Origin: Cohnella fermenti
Lineage (GTDB): Bacteria > Bacillota > Bacilli > Paenibacillales > Paenibacillaceae
Assembly (NCBI RefSeq): GCF_004801405.1
Contig: NZ_SSOB01000003.1
Location: 186,001 to 250,000, forward strand
Direction: 5' to 3'
DNA: 64,000 nucleotides
The position numbers were made by a program, and so were the translations under genes. The notes below the pieces were generated by a model. The model saw only the letters and a program-made list of their open reading frames with translations, was not told where the DNA came from and ran no database searches. Shown here piece after piece: positions 1 through 9,555 of the stretch. Numbering within the stretch: the stretch's first letter is position 1; the number at the start of each line of letters is the position of its first letter.

Positions 1-6
1 TTTCGA

Positions 7-34
7 TTGATAGCAAAAACATTGTACTTATAAA
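7..34 (+). promoter_or_regulatory. putative promoter of the giant surface protein gene
   Basis: TTGATA at 7-12 and TATAAA at 29-34 are separated by 16 bp, a reasonable housekeeping-sigma match ahead of the first gene. The leader is short, and a GGGAGG ribosome-binding site lies at 51-56. Confidence 0.4.
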
Positions 35-66
35 GTCTTTTTGGTATTAAGGGAGGCGGCAATGAA

Positions 67-3000
67 TTGATTAATTTTAGAAGACTATTGAAATTCTTGC
101 TCGCATTTTTACTGTTAATTACATCGATTACGCTTCCTTCATTCTCCGGCAGCAAGACAGCCGAAGCAGGCACCATTCCCTATATTAATGGCAAGGATGC
201 AGGGGTATCGACTAACCCCAATTACTTCTATTTTGTCGCCATGTTCGATAAACCCTTAACCGAGAAGGACGACGGATCATACGAGAATTGGGGACAATCT
301 GCGGACGGAATAAGCTTCCCCTACAACTTTGATATGCCAAACGGGTTGAAGGTCGCTGACATTTCCGTAACTCCATTTAATCTTAATACTTACACCGGAG
401 CTGAGAAGACTGCTTGGAATAACGTTTACCTAGCATCAAGATCAGATTATTATTGGAATACTGTTTCTAGAAATATGACTACAAGCACGACCTATAAAGC
501 ATCAACCTCCGGCGTGTCTGGGCAAGGAACTTCGAGTATTTCGTTTACACTCACACTGACCGGAGGTTCGATCTTAAAATCAAGCTCTCCGGACCCAATA
601 GTTAGTTCAACAATACCAGGAAAACATTACATCCACATCTTCTTCCCCATGCTCATCACGATCAAAGTCGAGCCTACCATCTACGTCCAGTATTTCGATA
701 CGAGCGGTAACAACCTGAAGTCTACCTTCGGGGAGAGCGAGACGAAGATGGTCAAGGGGCAGACCTATGGGAACGTCACGCCGCCGACGAACGCCAATTA
801 CACGTATGTCGGCTATGCCAAGACAACGACCGGAGCTGTTCCTTCCATAGCCAATATCGTGAGCGGAAGCAGTCCTCCGGCCTTTACGTATACGGAGAAT
901 TTTAACCGGTACCACCTGATCCTCTACTACCAGAAGGGAAGCGGAGGAACAATCAACGTCCGCCACATGGTGCGGACCGGCTCCACCGGCTCCTACGCCC
1001 AGGCGGGCACGAGCACCATCGCCGTAGCCTCGCTGCCGAACACGCAGACGGTATCGCCGACCTCGACTTACGGCAATGTCGTCGGCAGCAGCATCAGCTA
1101 CGGCAGCGGCTACAGCGATACGGTCTCCGGCAGCAAGTCGCAGAGCGTCAGCTTGACGGCCTCGAAGAAGACGGCTTACGTGAGCTTTTTCTACGAGAGG
1201 GAAGATACGGGCGTGACGGCCGACTTCGACATTGTGCCGAGCACGGTCAAGTATGGCGAATCGTTCAAGTACAAACCGAAGGATGTTGAAGTGGGGTCTT
1301 GCACGTACAAGTACATCACGTTCCGGACGATGCAAGGCGCGAAGACGGCGGATAGCGATCAGACGGCCTCGATGTTTACGCCGATCACGTTCGCCGATGC
1401 GTCCAAGTACCCGTCCGTCGTGACCGGGCCGGGCACCTATGAGGTCATGATGCTGGTCAAAACAGCGTGCGGCGATACATGGGTTGGCCCGAAGACGCTG
1501 ACGGTCACGTCGGACGCGGAGCCGGAGCCGTCGCCGGAGCCGGCCGTCAACAATCCGCCCTATGCGGTGATCTCCTTCTATGATCGGGAGACGGGGGAGC
1601 CGACAGGCGGGATCGAGCAAGGCAAGTACGTGGACCTGAAGATTGATGAGATGAAAGACCCGGACGGCGACACGGTCACGATTCAAAGCTGGGACTTCAG
1701 CGATTGGATCAACGACAGTCCGCCAACCACCATCGCGCCGGGCTATTCGTTCCGTCAGGCCAACGCCTTGGGGCAGCACACCGTCTATCTGACCGTAGCG
1801 GACAGCCAGGGATTAACCTATACGGCGAAGACGTCGCTCACGGTTCTCTCCGGCGATCCGATCGCGGCGATCAGCGGAGCCGGTCGCGTCAAGGAGGGCC
1901 GCACGGTGAACCCGCCGATTGAGTCCAAGTCGTACAGCCCTCTCGGCTATGACATCGTGGAGGAGAACTGGACGAACAAGGCGACGAGCTATCCGGATGT
2001 CGGAGAAGAGACGGTTACGCTTTGGGTCAAGGATGAGAGAGGCAGATCCTCGGAGGTGACGACCCATACGATTGAGGTCATTCCGGACGAGCCGCCGGTC
2101 ATTACGCTGGATGTCCCGGAGGAAGAGACGAGACTTGGAACCGTCACCGTGAAGGCGAACGCTTTCAGTACGGACAGCGATCAAATTGCTTCGATTGTGC
2201 TGGAGATGAAGTACGACTCGAACAATAACGGGTTTGCCGACGACACCTGGACAACGGTTCAGACGGGCTTGGAAGACACGTACTCGTTCAAGCCGTCGAG
2301 GATCGGCAAGTATCTTTTCCGCGGGACAGCGACGGAGGATTACGGGAAGACCGGCAACACGGACAGTCAACCCGAAGCAGAGCGGACGGTTAATGTGCTT
2401 AATCTGGCGCCGACGATCGACGTGGTGACATCATCGAGCCAGACAGGGATGCAGGAAAAGAACCTGCTCTCCATGACCGATTTGTATAATACTGGAACCA
2501 TCGTTTCATTGGACACCTATGGGACGGGCACAAAGGCGAATTGGTTGCTGCAAGACGGGATGCTGACGACGAAGACGTACAAGACGAATCTTCATTCCTT
2601 CAGGCCATCGCGAAACGATAGCCCTTACCCGTCTTACTTAGGTACGGAGATCGCCAATCAAAGTGTGTTTGCTTCCATCCAAAACACACCGTCGATAACG
2701 ACGGTTTTGACGAAGACCTACGACAACAACTTCTCTATCATTGCTGATGAGAAATATACGTATGTCCTCAGTAAAAGCGATAAAACGATTACGGCCTACA
2801 ACAGCAGCACCATGGCTATTGTCTGGAGCAAGACGTTCTCGATATTTACCAGTGATTTCAATGTGATGAACCCATTTGTTAAAGATAATTTGCTGATTAT
2901 ACCCTATTCGACATTCTACCTCAGTTATGACACGACAATTTCTTATTGGACATCTTATATTGTAACCATCAATCGAGAGACAGGCGACATTATCAGTGGT

Positions 3001-6000
3001 CCGGTTCAAACTTACCGATCTGGCGATAACAGCTCAGTAAACGCTGTTGCAGATGATCTCGGCATCATTGTACCGGCTCCCTATTACGGGTCGAACCCCA
3101 TGAGGTATTCCTTCGATTTGGTCAACCAATACTCGTATGCCTCGATGTATTCGCAAACGTACGCTTATGTACCGTTGTGGGCGCATCAGAACAGCACGAC
3201 CCTGTTTAATACGTTGTACAAGTACAATTTCGGCGGATATGCAGTAAATGTCGGCTCGGGAGGAGACTTCATCTACAACCAGGACGGTACGGCGGCAAGC
3301 CATTATGACACCGCCACAAACAATGGCTTTATCAATCAGCTCGTGGGGACAGACTCAGAGCTGAACTACTATGCGATAACAGGGTACAATCCAGAATTCC
3401 AGTACCTCACGAAACTGAGCCCGCAAGGGACCGTTCTCTCCAGAACCGTGCGACCATCCGATCTTACTTATACGGCTGCAACGGCGATCGGGGTAGACTC
3501 CAACAACAATTTTGTTTTTACCGTTGGAACAAGCAAGATCAAGGCAGTCGATGCCCAAGGTAATTCGAAATATGAGATCTCCGTCGCTCCTGAATCGGGG
3601 ATGAACGCTTATCAAAGCAAAATTATTATTGGCTCAGACGGTTTGGTCAGTTTTATTCGCTTGGACAGGAAAACGTCGACCAATGAGATCTACGTCAAAT
3701 TAATTGTGTACGATCCGGACACGGGGACGGTAATCCGAAGCGCTAATTTATTTACTGGCTATTCGTATACGACTGCGGGTGCAATTGGTATCTGGTCGGC
3801 GGTTCCGAATGGTGATCAGTCCATCGTAATCAGTGCTTACGCGAATTCGCCGTCATCAATAAATTTTGTCTTCAAGATAAGCGCAAGCGGATCGTTGACC
3901 TACCCGAAGCAATTCGAGATCGGAACGCCGAGCAACGACATGTGGATCGGAACGGCCGTCGATGCGTCCGACTCCGTAAGCGGCGATCTGATCTCGACGA
4001 CAACCGCTAATGCCTCGAAGGGTGTCGGGTATATGTACCGCGTCCAGGACAGCAAGAACTATTACAGCGCCGAATTTGAGGCGGGGAAGCTCGTCGTGAA
4101 AAAGACGGTGGGCGGAACGGCCACTACGCTTAACTCGAAGAGCTTTACGCTTGTCCGGGGGAATCGCTACACGGTGAAGTTCGTTCCAACCGCGACCGGC
4201 TTCAGCGTATACGTCAATCGGATCAAGCAATTCGACATTACTGACGGAACATGGACAAGCGGTAAATACGGTCTCATTAACCGCGGCCAGGACGGCGTAA
4301 GGTTTGGCAACGTGGAGACGGTAGCGGCGGGGGCGATGATCGGGTTCATCTCCGGTGTTGTGCTGGTCGACGGCACGCTCGATTACGACGTCTACTTCGA
4401 TGATCCCGAGACCGATCCGCGGATTACTGCCGGGGAATCCTGGACGTATACGCATAACCCGAACGTGTTCCTGAATTCGCTTGGGACGTGGACCGGCTCC
4501 GGATCGTCCTTGAGCGCCCCGATGACGACATTCTCGCTTCCTGGCGAATACACGTTCACGTTCAAAACGAAGGACGATCCGAACTCGAGCTACCTGTATC
4601 CGAGCAGCGTGTTCAGTGAGTATCGGGAGGAGTCCAACGAAGTGACGGGCCGCATTCGCGTACACCGCAAGCCGATTGCGGTGCTGGCGGCGACCGTGGA
4701 CAGCAGCGGCAACGTCACATATACGGATGATTCCTACGACCCGGATCGGTACAATCCGACGACGGGGGCCTATTCGACGGAGGATACCGGCATTGATTAT
4801 GCAAGCAATCACGGGGCGGTGAACCGCGCATTCCGGTACCGCAGCGTCAATAATGATTCGTACATCGACGGTAAGCCGACGCAGCTGCCGAACGGCACGT
4901 TCGTCATCGAAGAGGCCGTGCAGGATGAATACGGCGCTTGGAGCGATTGGGCCGAGGTCACGCTGACGATTGAGGGAGCGCCCGCATTGCCGCCGAATCC
5001 TGGCTTCTACGTGCTTCCGGAGACGACATACCGGGGAGAAGCGGTGCTGATCGACTCCTATGCGAACGATCCGGTCGACGGATCGCGCGAGAATCTGGTC
5101 CATGCCTGGTACATCCGCAATGTGACGACGGCCGGAGCCGAAGCGCTCGCTTCCGATTCCCGCACGACGTGGGAGAAGGTCTTTAACAGTCTCGGGATCA
5201 TGTCGATCCGGCAGCTCGTCACGAACAGCTCCGGACTGTCGGCGGAGGTCAGCCATACGGTATCGGTGATCAACCGGCCGCCGACCGCGGAAGTGACGAC
5301 ACCGGCCAGCGCCGATTCTGCAGCGCCGACGCTCTACCGGACATTGAAGCCTGCCTTCATGTGGAGCTATGCCGACGCGGACGGCGATGCGCAGAACATG
5401 TATCAACTGCAAGTCTACAGCATGAGCGGAACCCTGCTCCTTAATAGCAATACGTTAAGCGGAACGGCGCTCACCTGGACGGCGACGGCCAACCTGCCGG
5501 AGAATACGACCATGTACGTCATGGCCCGGGTCTACGACGGCTATGATTGGAGCGAGTGGAGCTCGCCGAAGTATTTCAAGGTGTTGGATAGCACCAAGCC
5601 GGTCGTGACGATCACGACGCCGTCGAGCACAAGCGCGGCAAGCCCGACGCTTATGAAGGGCGTGCGGCCGGAGTTTGTCTGGACCTATTACGATAAGGAC
5701 GGCGATCCGGAGCAGATCTATCGGGTACAGGTGTATCGGGCCTCGGACAATGTGCTGCTGCTGGATTCCGGCAATAAGACGGGGGATGCGCTTAGCTGGA
5801 CGGCGACGGCCGACCTGCCGAAGAACGCGACGATGTATGTCCGGGCAATGGCCTATGATGGGCTGCTCTGGAGCGATTGGAGCGAGGTTAAATACTTTAA
5901 GCTCAATAGCCCGCCGACCGGCGACTTTACATGGACGCCGACCCCAGTGTACGAAGGGGATACGGTCAATTTTATTCCGACCGTAGACGATCCAGACGGC

Positions 6001-6627
6001 GATGCGCTGACGGTGACGTTCACGGTGACGTCTCCTTCGGGCACGGCGCAGGTGTTCAGCCTGTCGAAGACGTTTCCGTACGATGCCGAAGGCCCAAATC
6101 TTCGGGTGCTGGAGCTGGGCGTCTGGACGGTCAAGATGATCGTCAGCGACGGCCAAGAGTTCGTCACCGTGACGAAGCCGATGACCGTGCTGCCACTGGG
6201 CGTAACGGGCTTTGTCCGGCATACGGAGGCGTGGGAGGCGAACCGCCTCGCTTATAATGAGAAGAACCCCGGATCTTCGAGGCCGGCGGAATGGTTCTGG
6301 GCCGGAGAAGCGTTCGTGCTCGAGGCGGCGACGACGGATACGGGCAGCTCGGCTACGAAGGCGGTGGAAGTGACGGCGGAGGCGGTATTCGACTCGAAGA
6401 CGATCCTTGGAGCCTCTCTCGCCTCGGCAACTCCTGCATCCACGGTCCAGTGGAAGAGTCTGCTCGGAAGCAAGGAAGCGGGACAGCCGTTAAGCGAACT
6501 GTCGGAAGGGCTCTATACCTTCATATTTACGGCCAAGTACAGCAACGGAACGGTGAAGACGGCAGCGGTGACGATCCGGATTGTGGACCAGGTCGGCAAT
6601 TATGTGCAAGTGCATCGAATATCTTAA
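67..6627 (+). CDS. giant secreted multidomain surface protein (PKD/Fn3/propeller-like), 2186 aa
   Basis: Begins at TTG 67 behind GGGAGG; ATG 62 is followed at once by TGA. Residues 1-35 form a signal peptide (basic start, long Leu/Ile core, Ala-Glu-Ala end). A MucBP-like stretch lies near 205-300. PKD-like units with D-P-D-G-D loops and 'PP'-type linkers lie near 510-790. A region at about 870-1270 resembles a PQQ-type beta-propeller, followed at about 1280-1420 by a laminin-G/concanavalin-like sandwich. Two clearly homologous Fn3-like repeats ending in Y-F-K-V and Y-F-K-L lie at about 1738-1838 and 1845-1945. I see no LPXTG motif or SLH domain, so the anchoring is unknown. The protein is probably exported and displayed or released; its ligand cannot be inferred. 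Codon use is AT-richer at 67-640 and 2440-3890 than elsewhere, which suggests a mosaic origin. The downstream hairpin probably ends the transcript. Confidence 0.85.
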   Translation: MINFRRLLKFLLAFLLLITSITLPSFSGSKTAEAGTIPYINGKDAGVSTNPNYFYFVAMFDKPLTEKDDGSYENWGQSADGISFPYNFDMPNGLKVADISVTPFNLNTYTGAEKTAWNNVYLASRSDYYWNTVSRNMTTSTTYKASTSGVSGQGTSSISFTLTLTGGSILKSSSPDPIVSSTIPGKHYIHIFFPMLITIKVEPTIYVQYFDTSGNNLKSTFGESETKMVKGQTYGNVTPPTNANYTYVGYAKTTTGAVPSIANIVSGSSPPAFTYTENFNRYHLILYYQKGSGGTINVRHMVRTGSTGSYAQAGTSTIAVASLPNTQTVSPTSTYGNVVGSSISYGSGYSDTVSGSKSQSVSLTASKKTAYVSFFYEREDTGVTADFDIVPSTVKYGESFKYKPKDVEVGSCTYKYITFRTMQGAKTADSDQTASMFTPITFADASKYPSVVTGPGTYEVMMLVKTACGDTWVGPKTLTVTSDAEPEPSPEPAVNNPPYAVISFYDRETGEPTGGIEQGKYVDLKIDEMKDPDGDTVTIQSWDFSDWINDSPPTTIAPGYSFRQANALGQHTVYLTVADSQGLTYTAKTSLTVLSGDPIAAISGAGRVKEGRTVNPPIESKSYSPLGYDIVEENWTNKATSYPDVGEETVTLWVKDERGRSSEVTTHTIEVIPDEPPVITLDVPEEETRLGTVTVKANAFSTDSDQIASIVLEMKYDSNNNGFADDTWTTVQTGLEDTYSFKPSRIGKYLFRGTATEDYGKTGNTDSQPEAERTVNVLNLAPTIDVVTSSSQTGMQEKNLLSMTDLYNTGTIVSLDTYGTGTKANWLLQDGMLTTKTYKTNLHSFRPSRNDSPYPSYLGTEIANQSVFASIQNTPSITTVLTKTYDNNFSIIADEKYTYVLSKSDKTITAYNSSTMAIVWSKTFSIFTSDFNVMNPFVKDNLLIIPYSTFYLSYDTTISYWTSYIVTINRETGDIISGPVQTYRSGDNSSVNAVADDLGIIVPAPYYGSNPMRYSFDLVNQYSYASMYSQTYAYVPLWAHQNSTTLFNTLYKYNFGGYAVNVGSGGDFIYNQDGTAASHYDTATNNGFINQLVGTDSELNYYAITGYNPEFQYLTKLSPQGTVLSRTVRPSDLTYTAATAIGVDSNNNFVFTVGTSKIKAVDAQGNSKYEISVAPESGMNAYQSKIIIGSDGLVSFIRLDRKTSTNEIYVKLIVYDPDTGTVIRSANLFTGYSYTTAGAIGIWSAVPNGDQSIVISAYANSPSSINFVFKISASGSLTYPKQFEIGTPSNDMWIGTAVDASDSVSGDLISTTTANASKGVGYMYRVQDSKNYYSAEFEAGKLVVKKTVGGTATTLNSKSFTLVRGNRYTVKFVPTATGFSVYVNRIKQFDITDGTWTSGKYGLINRGQDGVRFGNVETVAAGAMIGFISGVVLVDGTLDYDVYFDDPETDPRITAGESWTYTHNPNVFLNSLGTWTGSGSSLSAPMTTFSLPGEYTFTFKTKDDPNSSYLYPSSVFSEYREESNEVTGRIRVHRKPIAVLAATVDSSGNVTYTDDSYDPDRYNPTTGAYSTEDTGIDYASNHGAVNRAFRYRSVNNDSYIDGKPTQLPNGTFVIEEAVQDEYGAWSDWAEVTLTIEGAPALPPNPGFYVLPETTYRGEAVLIDSYANDPVDGSRENLVHAWYIRNVTTAGAEALASDSRTTWEKVFNSLGIMSIRQLVTNSSGLSAEVSHTVSVINRPPTAEVTTPASADSAAPTLYRTLKPAFMWSYADADGDAQNMYQLQVYSMSGTLLLNSNTLSGTALTWTATANLPENTTMYVMARVYDGYDWSEWSSPKYFKVLDSTKPVVTITTPSSTSAASPTLMKGVRPEFVWTYYDKDGDPEQIYRVQVYRASDNVLLLDSGNKTGDALSWTATADLPKNATMYVRAMAYDGLLWSDWSEVKYFKLNSPPTGDFTWTPTPVYEGDTVNFIPTVDDPDGDALTVTFTVTSPSGTAQVFSLSKTFPYDAEGPNLRVLELGVWTVKMIVSDGQEFVTVTKPMTVLPLGVTGFVRHTEAWEANRLAYNEKNPGSSRPAEWFWAGEAFVLEAATTDTGSSATKAVEVTAEAVFDSKTILGASLASATPASTVQWKSLLGSKEAGQPLSELSEGLYTFIFTAKYSNGTVKTAAVTIRIVDQVGNYVQVHRIS

Positions 6628-6684
6628 CGAATATACGAACCTGATCATACGAATCTATAGAATAGAAGCGTCTTTTTGCAGCTT

Positions 6685-6729
6685 CAAACAGGCCGCCCCG
6701 CGGGATCACCGCCGGGGACGGCCTGTTTG
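6685..6729 (+). terminator. stem-loop after the giant surface protein gene
   Basis: The arms at 6685-6703 and 6709-6729 are nearly perfect reverse complements (CAAACAGGCCG / CGGCCTGTTTG at the base). There is no long T-run after it, so it is a likely but not canonical terminator. Confidence 0.5.
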
Positions 6730-6776
6730 GATGCTTCGGTAACCCTTCGGCATCCGAAAGGATGTTCGTCTATTTG

Positions 6777-6805
6777 TTCTCATTCGGGCGTACATTTGCT
6801 ATAAT
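6777..6805 (+). promoter_or_regulatory. extended -10 promoter upstream of ruvC
   Basis: TATAAT at 6800-6805 is preceded by TG at 6797-6798, giving an extended -10. TTCTCA at 6777-6782 is a weak -35 at 17 bp. It lies about 44 bp before the ruvC start and probably drives the ruvC-yajC run. Confidence 0.6.
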
Positions 6806-6848
6806 CAAGTTTATACCTTTCAAGATAAGAGAGAGCGGGGATAGCCTT

Positions 6849-7355
6849 ATGCGGGTGCTGGGAATCGACCCCGGAATCGCGATTATGGGCTTCGGATTCG
6901 TGGACAAGCTCGGCCATCGGATCGTTCCCGTCCAGTACGGCTGCATCCAGACGGAAGCGGGAACGCCGACGGAGCAGCGATTGGTTCAGATCTACGAAGC
7001 ATCGTGCCAGCTGCTCGACCGCTACCAACCGGAGACGATCGCGGTGGAGAAGCTGTTCTTCAGCAAGAACGTGACGAACGCGTTTGTCGTCGGGCAAGCG
7101 AGGGGCGTGTTCCTTCTGGCCGCGGCGCAGCGGAATATTCCGGTCGGCGAGTACACGCCGATGCAGGTCAAGCAATCCGTCGTCGGGTATGGCGGCGCGG
7201 AGAAGAAACAAGTGCAGGAGATGGTGAAGCGGCTGCTGAAGCTGTCCGTCGTTCCGAAGCCGGACGACGTGGCGGATGCCTTGGCGGTTGCGATCTGCCA
7301 TGCCCATTCCATCGGAATGAATGATAGAATGAACGGAGTGACTCCGACGAGATGA
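6849..7355 (+). CDS. ruvC: crossover junction endodeoxyribonuclease RuvC
   Basis: RuvC resolves Holliday junctions handed over by RuvAB during recombinational repair. The 168-aa product starts M-R-V-L-G-I-D-P-G and has the four acidic catalytic residues at expected positions: D7, E67 (A-V-E-K-L), D140 and D143 (D-D-V-A-D-A). An in-frame upstream ATG at 6762 precedes the promoter, so the start at 6849 is preferred; it also gives the family's usual length. The last four bases overlap the ruvA start (ATGA), implying translational coupling. Confidence 0.95.
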   Translation: MRVLGIDPGIAIMGFGFVDKLGHRIVPVQYGCIQTEAGTPTEQRLVQIYEASCQLLDRYQPETIAVEKLFFSKNVTNAFVVGQARGVFLLAAAQRNIPVGEYTPMQVKQSVVGYGGAEKKQVQEMVKRLLKLSVVPKPDDVADALAVAICHAHSIGMNDRMNGVTPTR

Positions 7356-7978
7356 TCGATTTTGTAAGGGGCAAGGTTGTCCACTATGACACCGAATACG
7401 TCGTGATCGACGTGAGGGATGTCGGCTACCGCGTGTTCACGCCGAATCCGTATCAGTTCGCAAGATCGGGGGAGCCCGTTACGCTGTTTATCCATCATCA
7501 TGTGCGAGAGGACGCGATCCAGTTGTTCGGCTTCGCTACCCGAGACGAGCAGGCGATGTTCCGCAAGCTGCTGGACGTGAACGGGATCGGTCCGCGGGTC
7601 GCGCTCGGCGCCCTCGCCGGCAGCAAGCCGGAGACGCTCGCTGCGGCGATCCAGTCGGAGAACCTGGCGTTCCTGACGAAGCTGCCGGGCATCGGCAAGA
7701 AGACGGCGCAGCGGATGGTGCTCGATCTCAAGGACAAGCTCGGGGCGGTCGACGAGCGCTGGGCGGCGGCAACGACGCTGCAGCTCTCCATGGACGCGGC
7801 GCCGACGAAGCCGGAGACGAACGAGGCATGGGCGGGAGCGAAGGAAGCGCTCGGCGGCCTCGGCTATCGCGAGGTCGAGCTCGATAAAGCATGGAACGAG
7901 ATGAAGGATAACCTGACCGGCAACGAGTCGACCGACATATTGATGAAGAAGGCGCTTCAGCAACTTTTCCAAGGATAA
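7352..7978 (+). CDS. ruvA: Holliday junction branch migration complex subunit RuvA
   Basis: RuvA binds four-way junctions and loads the RuvB motor. The 208-aa protein has the N-terminal OB-fold (M-I-D-F-V-R-G-K), tandem helix-hairpin-helix motifs around residues 70-130 (N-G-I-G-P-R-V-A and L-P-G-I-G-K-K-T-A) and a C-terminal domain III that contacts RuvB. It overlaps ruvC by 4 nt, and ruvB follows after 42 nt. Identity is secure from motifs, length and neighbours. Confidence 0.96.
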   Translation: MIDFVRGKVVHYDTEYVVIDVRDVGYRVFTPNPYQFARSGEPVTLFIHHHVREDAIQLFGFATRDEQAMFRKLLDVNGIGPRVALGALAGSKPETLAAAIQSENLAFLTKLPGIGKKTAQRMVLDLKDKLGAVDERWAAATTLQLSMDAAPTKPETNEAWAGAKEALGGLGYREVELDKAWNEMKDNLTGNESTDILMKKALQQLFQG

Positions 7979-8020
7979 GATCGTATAGCGTTCAGAGGCA
8001 AGAAGGAAGGCGGGGAAGCG

Positions 8021-9025
8021 ATGGAGGACCGGATCGTCACGGCGAACCTGATGATGGAGGACCAGACGGCGGAATTCAGTCTGCGTCCGCGATATTTGAC
8101 GGAGTACATCGGCCAGGCTCAGGTCAAGGACAACTTAAAGATCTACATAGAAGCGGCGAAAATGCGCAACGAAGCGCTCGATCACGTGCTGCTGTACGGT
8201 CCGCCGGGGCTGGGGAAGACGACGCTCTCGAACATTATCGCCAACGAGCTCGGCGTGAGCATCCGGACGACAAGCGGTCCGGCGATTGAACGCCCGGGCG
8301 ACTTGGCGGCGATTCTGACGAATCTGCAGGAGAACGACGTCCTGTTCATCGACGAGATTCATCGTCTGCACCGCACGGTGGAGGAAGTGCTGTATCCCGC
8401 GATGGAGGACTTCGCGCTCGACTTCATCATCGGCAAGGGGCCGAGCGCCCGGTCGGTGCGGCTCGATCTGCCGAAGTTCACGCTGATCGGCGCGACGACG
8501 CGCGCCGGCCTGCTGTCCGCTCCGCTGCGCGACCGGTTCGGCGTCGTCAGCCGCCTGGAATTCTACACCGAGGACGAGCTCAGCTTCATCGTCTCGCGGA
8601 CGGCGGATCTGCTGGACGTCGGCATCATCGGCGAATCGTCGCGGGAGATCGCAAGGCGATCGCGGGGCACGCCGCGGATCGCGAACCGTCTCCTCAAGCG
8701 GGTGCGCGATTACGCGCAGGTTCGCGGCGACGGCATGATTACGGAGAGCTTGGCGCAGGAGGCGTTGGAGCGCATTCAGGTCGACCCGATGGGGCTCGAT
8801 GCCATCGATCACAAGATGCTTCACGCGATGATTGCCAATTACAAGGGCGGTCCGGTCGGCGTCGACACGATTGCGGCTTCCATCGGCGAAGAGAGCCAGA
8901 CGATCGAGGACGTGTACGAGCCGTATCTGCTGCAGATCGGGTTCCTCCAGCGGACGCCGCGTGGCCGAACCGTGACGGCGGCCGCTTATCGGCATCTCGG
9001 GCTGCCGATTCCGGAGCGGTCGTGA
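8021..9025 (+). CDS. ruvB: Holliday junction DNA helicase RuvB
   Basis: AAA+ ATPase that drives branch migration with RuvA. The 334-aa protein has Walker A G-P-P-G-L-G-K-T at residues 60-67, Walker B D-E-I-H at 111-114, a sensor-1 region (L-I-G-A-T-T-R-A-G) and a C-terminal winged-helix DNA-binding domain ending at G-L-P-I-P. An AAGGAAGGCGGGG ribosome-binding region precedes ATG 8021. The stop overlaps the GTG start of the next gene (GTGA). Confidence 0.96.
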   Translation: MEDRIVTANLMMEDQTAEFSLRPRYLTEYIGQAQVKDNLKIYIEAAKMRNEALDHVLLYGPPGLGKTTLSNIIANELGVSIRTTSGPAIERPGDLAAILTNLQENDVLFIDEIHRLHRTVEEVLYPAMEDFALDFIIGKGPSARSVRLDLPKFTLIGATTRAGLLSAPLRDRFGVVSRLEFYTEDELSFIVSRTADLLDVGIIGESSREIARRSRGTPRIANRLLKRVRDYAQVRGDGMITESLAQEALERIQVDPMGLDAIDHKMLHAMIANYKGGPVGVDTIAASIGEESQTIEDVYEPYLLQIGFLQRTPRGRTVTAAAYRHLGLPIPERS

Positions 9026-9555
9026 ACAGGGACTGGGGCTCGAAGCCGAACGAACCGCGTCGCCTCATCGCCCTCTACGACTCCGAGTGCAACCTATGTT
9101 TGGCGACGAAGGGCAAGCTGGAGAAGCTGAACAGCGCAATTCCGGTCGAATGGAGATCGATCCAGAGCTGCATGGGCGAGAAGGACCGGCTTCCGCCCGC
9201 GCTCGCGAACCTTCCGTTGGAGCAGCTTCTCTCCCAGATGCATGTCATAGAGGAAGCGGGCGGCAGCGGCAGCTCCTCCCGGCTGCATTCCGGATCGGAA
9301 GGCGTCATGAGGCTGCTCAGGAACGTCCCCTCGATGAGGTGGATCGGCATCGTCGGCGAGTGGCCGGGGTTCAGAGGAATGAGCCGGCTGCTCTATAAGC
9401 TGATCGCGAGGCATCGCTACCGGCTGTTCGGGAAGAACGACTCGTGTTCGGATGGCGTCTGCTCGCTTCCGCAAACGCGATCCCAAACGCGATCCCAACC
9501 GCAATCCCAAACAAAATCCAAATCGAAATCGAATGGCGGAGGTCCATCACCATGA
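9022..9555 (+). CDS. thiol-disulfide oxidoreductase DCC family protein (DUF393)
   Basis: The 177-aa product carries the family signature near the N-terminus as Y-D-S-E-C-N-L-C (consensus YDGxCxxC), followed by a thioredoxin-like body with a Ser/Gly insert near residue 80. The last about 25 residues are a low-complexity Ser/Gln/Lys/Thr tail encoded by short direct repeats at 9475-9530. It starts at GTG 9022 overlapping ruvB and ends overlapping the next start by ATGA at 9552. A redox role is inferred from the family; the substrate is unknown. Confidence 0.8.
   Translation: MNRDWGSKPNEPRRLIALYDSECNLCLATKGKLEKLNSAIPVEWRSIQSCMGEKDRLPPALANLPLEQLLSQMHVIEEAGGSGSSSRLHSGSEGVMRLLRNVPSMRWIGIVGEWPGFRGMSRLLYKLIARHRYRLFGKNDSCSDGVCSLPQTRSQTRSQPQSQTKSKSKSNGGGPSP

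Noticed and set aside
62..70. ATG 62 as start of the giant surface protein
   Set aside because: ATG-AAT-TGA is a two-codon frame; the long frame opens at TTG 67. Whether the mini-frame affects initiation cannot be judged from sequence.
607..1779. Long minus-strand open frame (390 codons) opposite the giant surface protein
   Set aside because: Arg/His/Asp-rich shadow of a GC-rich gene; no recognisable domain or ribosome-binding site. The same applies to other long antisense frames such as 3856-5412, 31676-33868 and 58606-60450.
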